6,926 nucleotides of DNA from Actinomycetota bacterium (GTDB lineage Bacteria > Actinomycetota > Thermoleophilia > Gaiellales > Gaiellaceae). Positions within the stretch are counted from its first letter, which is position 1. Every line of letters begins with the position of its first letter. The stretch covers positions 1 to 6,926 of the forward strand of contig JACCZA010000336.1 of assembly GCA_013696185.1 (NCBI GenBank), written 5' to 3'. A program made the translations under genes and the position numbers. This document shows, in pieces, positions 6,191 through 6,926 of the stretch. The notes beneath the pieces are model-generated. The model was given only the letters and a program-made list of their open reading frames with translations, was not told where the DNA came from and ran no database searches.

Positions 6191-6435
6191 CGACGGAGAG
6201 CGTCGGGGAGCGCCCGGCGGATGCCGAGCTTCCAGAGCGCCTCGTGCAGGTCGACGTAGCGCTCTCGCCGTGCGACCGCCGCCGCGGACTGATCGTCCGC
6301 CGACTCGGCGATGATGTGGGCGTGGTAGCTCGCGTACCAGGACGCTGCCTGCGTCAGCGCGCTCAGCTCGCGCTCGGACAACGCTTCAGTGAGCCCAGCC
6401 TCGGTGGTCGGGAGTGTGAGCGGGTCGACGGCCAC
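6187..6435 (-). CDS. Small conserved-looking protein of unknown function, 82 aa
   Basis: I do not recognise this family. From a GTG at 6435 it gives an 82-residue soluble, mainly helical protein with no signal peptide or membrane segment. It contains SERELSALTQAASWYASYHAHIIAES (20-45), a Trp/Tyr/His-rich amphipathic helix, and an Arg-rich C-terminus. The GTG is preferred over the ATG at 6507 because a TACAGT -10 box ends 6 bases before it, the same geometry as the thiolase genes, and because the extension would overlap the next open frame. Its TAG stop and the thiolase TAG share the palindrome CTAG at 6187-6190, so the genes are convergent with no terminator space. The placement next to thiolases says nothing firm about its role. 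Confidence 0.6.
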   Translation of the reverse strand: MAVDPLTLPTTEAGLTEALSERELSALTQAASWYASYHAHIIAESADDQSAAAVARRERYVDLHEALWKLGIRRALPDALRR

Positions 6436-6441
6436 GCTGCG

Positions 6442-6447
6442 ACTGTA
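6442..6447 (-). promoter_or_regulatory. -10 box of the small 82-aa gene (leaderless)
   Basis: The minus strand reads TACAGT, a TANNNT match with 4/6 to TATAAT, and ends 6 bases before the GTG at 6435. No Shine-Dalgarno lies between. It supports the short start of this gene. Confidence 0.5.
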
Positions 6448-6479
6448 GCGTCGCGGTCGGCCGACATTGCCTCGAAAGC

Positions 6480-6890
6480 GTGCCGATTCTGAGTAAGAAC
6501 TCCGCACGCACGAAGTCGCTCCAGGCGGTGCTCGACGCCTTCTCGGGAAGCTACGCGCAGCTGCGGGGCGTGAGCGAGTTCGGTGCCTACGTTGCTGCGA
6601 AGGGCGACCGCGCCGGTCTCTCGTGGAACGACATCGCGGTGATCGAAGTGAACGAGGCGTTCGCCTGCGTCGTGCTTCAGTTCGCCAGGGATGCAGGGCT
6701 CGAGGATCGTTTTGCCGACATCAACCCGAACGGCGGCGGCATCTCCCTCGGCCATCCACTCGGTGCGACTGGCGCTCGCGTCACGGCGACGTTGCTGAAC
6801 GAGCTCGACCGGCGTGAGGCGCGCTACGGCATCGCGTGCATGTGCATCGGTTTCGGTCAGGCGATCGCCGCCGTGATCGAGCGCGTGTAG
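6480..6890 (+). pseudogene. Truncated thiolase: 43 unrelated residues fused to thiolase C-terminus
   Basis: Open frame of 136 codons from a GTG at 6480. Codons 1-43 (LSKNSARTKSLQAVLDAF, then SGSYAQLRGVSEFGAYVAAKGD) resemble no thiolase and I do not recognise them. Codons 44-136 match residues 293-385 of the intact thiolase at 80/93 positions without gaps. Asn in EVNEAF, His in LGHPLGATGAR and Cys in CMCIGFGQ are kept. The nucleophilic Cys93 half and the rest of the N-terminal domain are missing, so it cannot be an active thiolase alone. No Shine-Dalgarno or -10 box precedes the GTG. Silent changes outnumber amino-acid changes, so the donor was long under selection before it was cut, and the truncation looks recent. 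Codon use is less GC-extreme than in the intact gene (for example gat, ttt, cca, ctt), compatible with transfer from a relative. Confidence 0.75.
6609..6890 (+). repeat. Direct repeat copy B: thiolase C-terminal coding segment
   Basis: Ungapped partner of 5909-6190, 700 bases downstream. Similarity begins around the RAGL(A/S)W residues and runs to the shared TAG stop. Sequence after the two stops is not similar, so the right boundary is the end of the gene. Confidence 0.9.
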
Positions 6891-6893
6891 GAT
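6888..6893 (+). promoter_or_regulatory. Candidate -10 box of the next gene, overlapping a stop codon
   Basis: TAGGAT (TANNNT, 4/6 to TATAAT) begins with the TAG stop of the truncated thiolase and ends 8 bases before a GTG at 6902. The geometry matches the other leaderless starts nearby. Confidence 0.4.
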
Positions 6894-6901
6894 CGCGCGC
6901 C

Positions 6902-6926
6902 GTGACAGGCGTGGAGAAGGTCGGGG
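6902..6926 (+). CDS. Possible start of a further gene, cut by window edge
   Basis: A GTG followed by codons for TGVEKVG stays open to the edge. The only support is the TAGGAT box 8 bases upstream and the position just after a stop codon. Eight codons are too few to name a product. Confidence 0.3.

Noticed and set aside
6436..6507. Longer start (ATG 6507) for the small minus-strand gene
   Set aside because: It would overlap the neighbouring open frame and cover the TACAGT box. The added residues are Arg/Ser-rich with no visible pattern.
1..6926. tRNA, rRNA, CRISPR array, transposase or hairpin-plus-U terminator
   Set aside because: None was seen on reading both strands. Gaps are too short for most of these, and no T-run follows any hairpin.

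Overview
The window is very GC-rich, with third codon positions dominated by G and C. Almost all of it is coding, with short or absent intergenic gaps and many GTG starts. Several first-in-transcript genes have a TANNNT-like -10 box only 6-8 bases before the start codon. Together with an ArsC that carries an N-terminal helical domain, this suggests a deep-branching actinobacterium (Thermoleophilia/Gaiellales-like). That assignment is inference and no marker gene confirms it.

Left part (1-3840), signalling. On the minus strand a soluble PAS-HisKA-HATPase histidine kinase (1421-2356) is followed, with a 4-base GTGA overlap, by a secreted subtilisin-family protease (1-1424). The protease runs off the left edge inside a PPC-like C-terminal domain. 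Divergently on the plus strand are an OmpR/PhoB-type response regulator (2471-3166) and, 20 bases later with a good Shine-Dalgarno, an LMW-PTP-fold ArsC-type arsenate reductase (3187-3840). The 114-base gap between kinase and regulator holds four contiguous 11-base direct repeats (2396-2439). The first begins GTTCACC, like an actinobacterial PHO box. The likely circuit is a two-component system that controls its own divergent operons and answers to phosphate or its analogue arsenate; the ligand is inferred.

Right part (3845-6926), acyl-CoA metabolism. Two different full-length thiolases are transcribed divergently from a 36-base gap (acetyl-CoA acetyltransferase 3845-4996 minus; FadA-like thiolase 5033-6190 plus). 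Two -10 boxes face opposite ways inside a near-perfect inverted repeat in that gap. An unknown 82-residue gene (6187-6435 minus) shares a CTAG stop with the second thiolase. After it comes a chimeric open frame (6480-6890). Its last 93 residues copy the C-terminus of the second thiolase (80/93 identical residues, about 81% of bases), while its first 43 residues are unrelated: a truncated paralogue or xenologue. A possible leaderless gene starts at 6902.

No RNA gene, CRISPR array, insertion sequence or clear intrinsic terminator was seen. No stretch over 300 bases lacks a gene. The most interesting items are the four-repeat operator of the regulator-arsC system, the recurring leaderless-start geometry, and the truncated thiolase copy.
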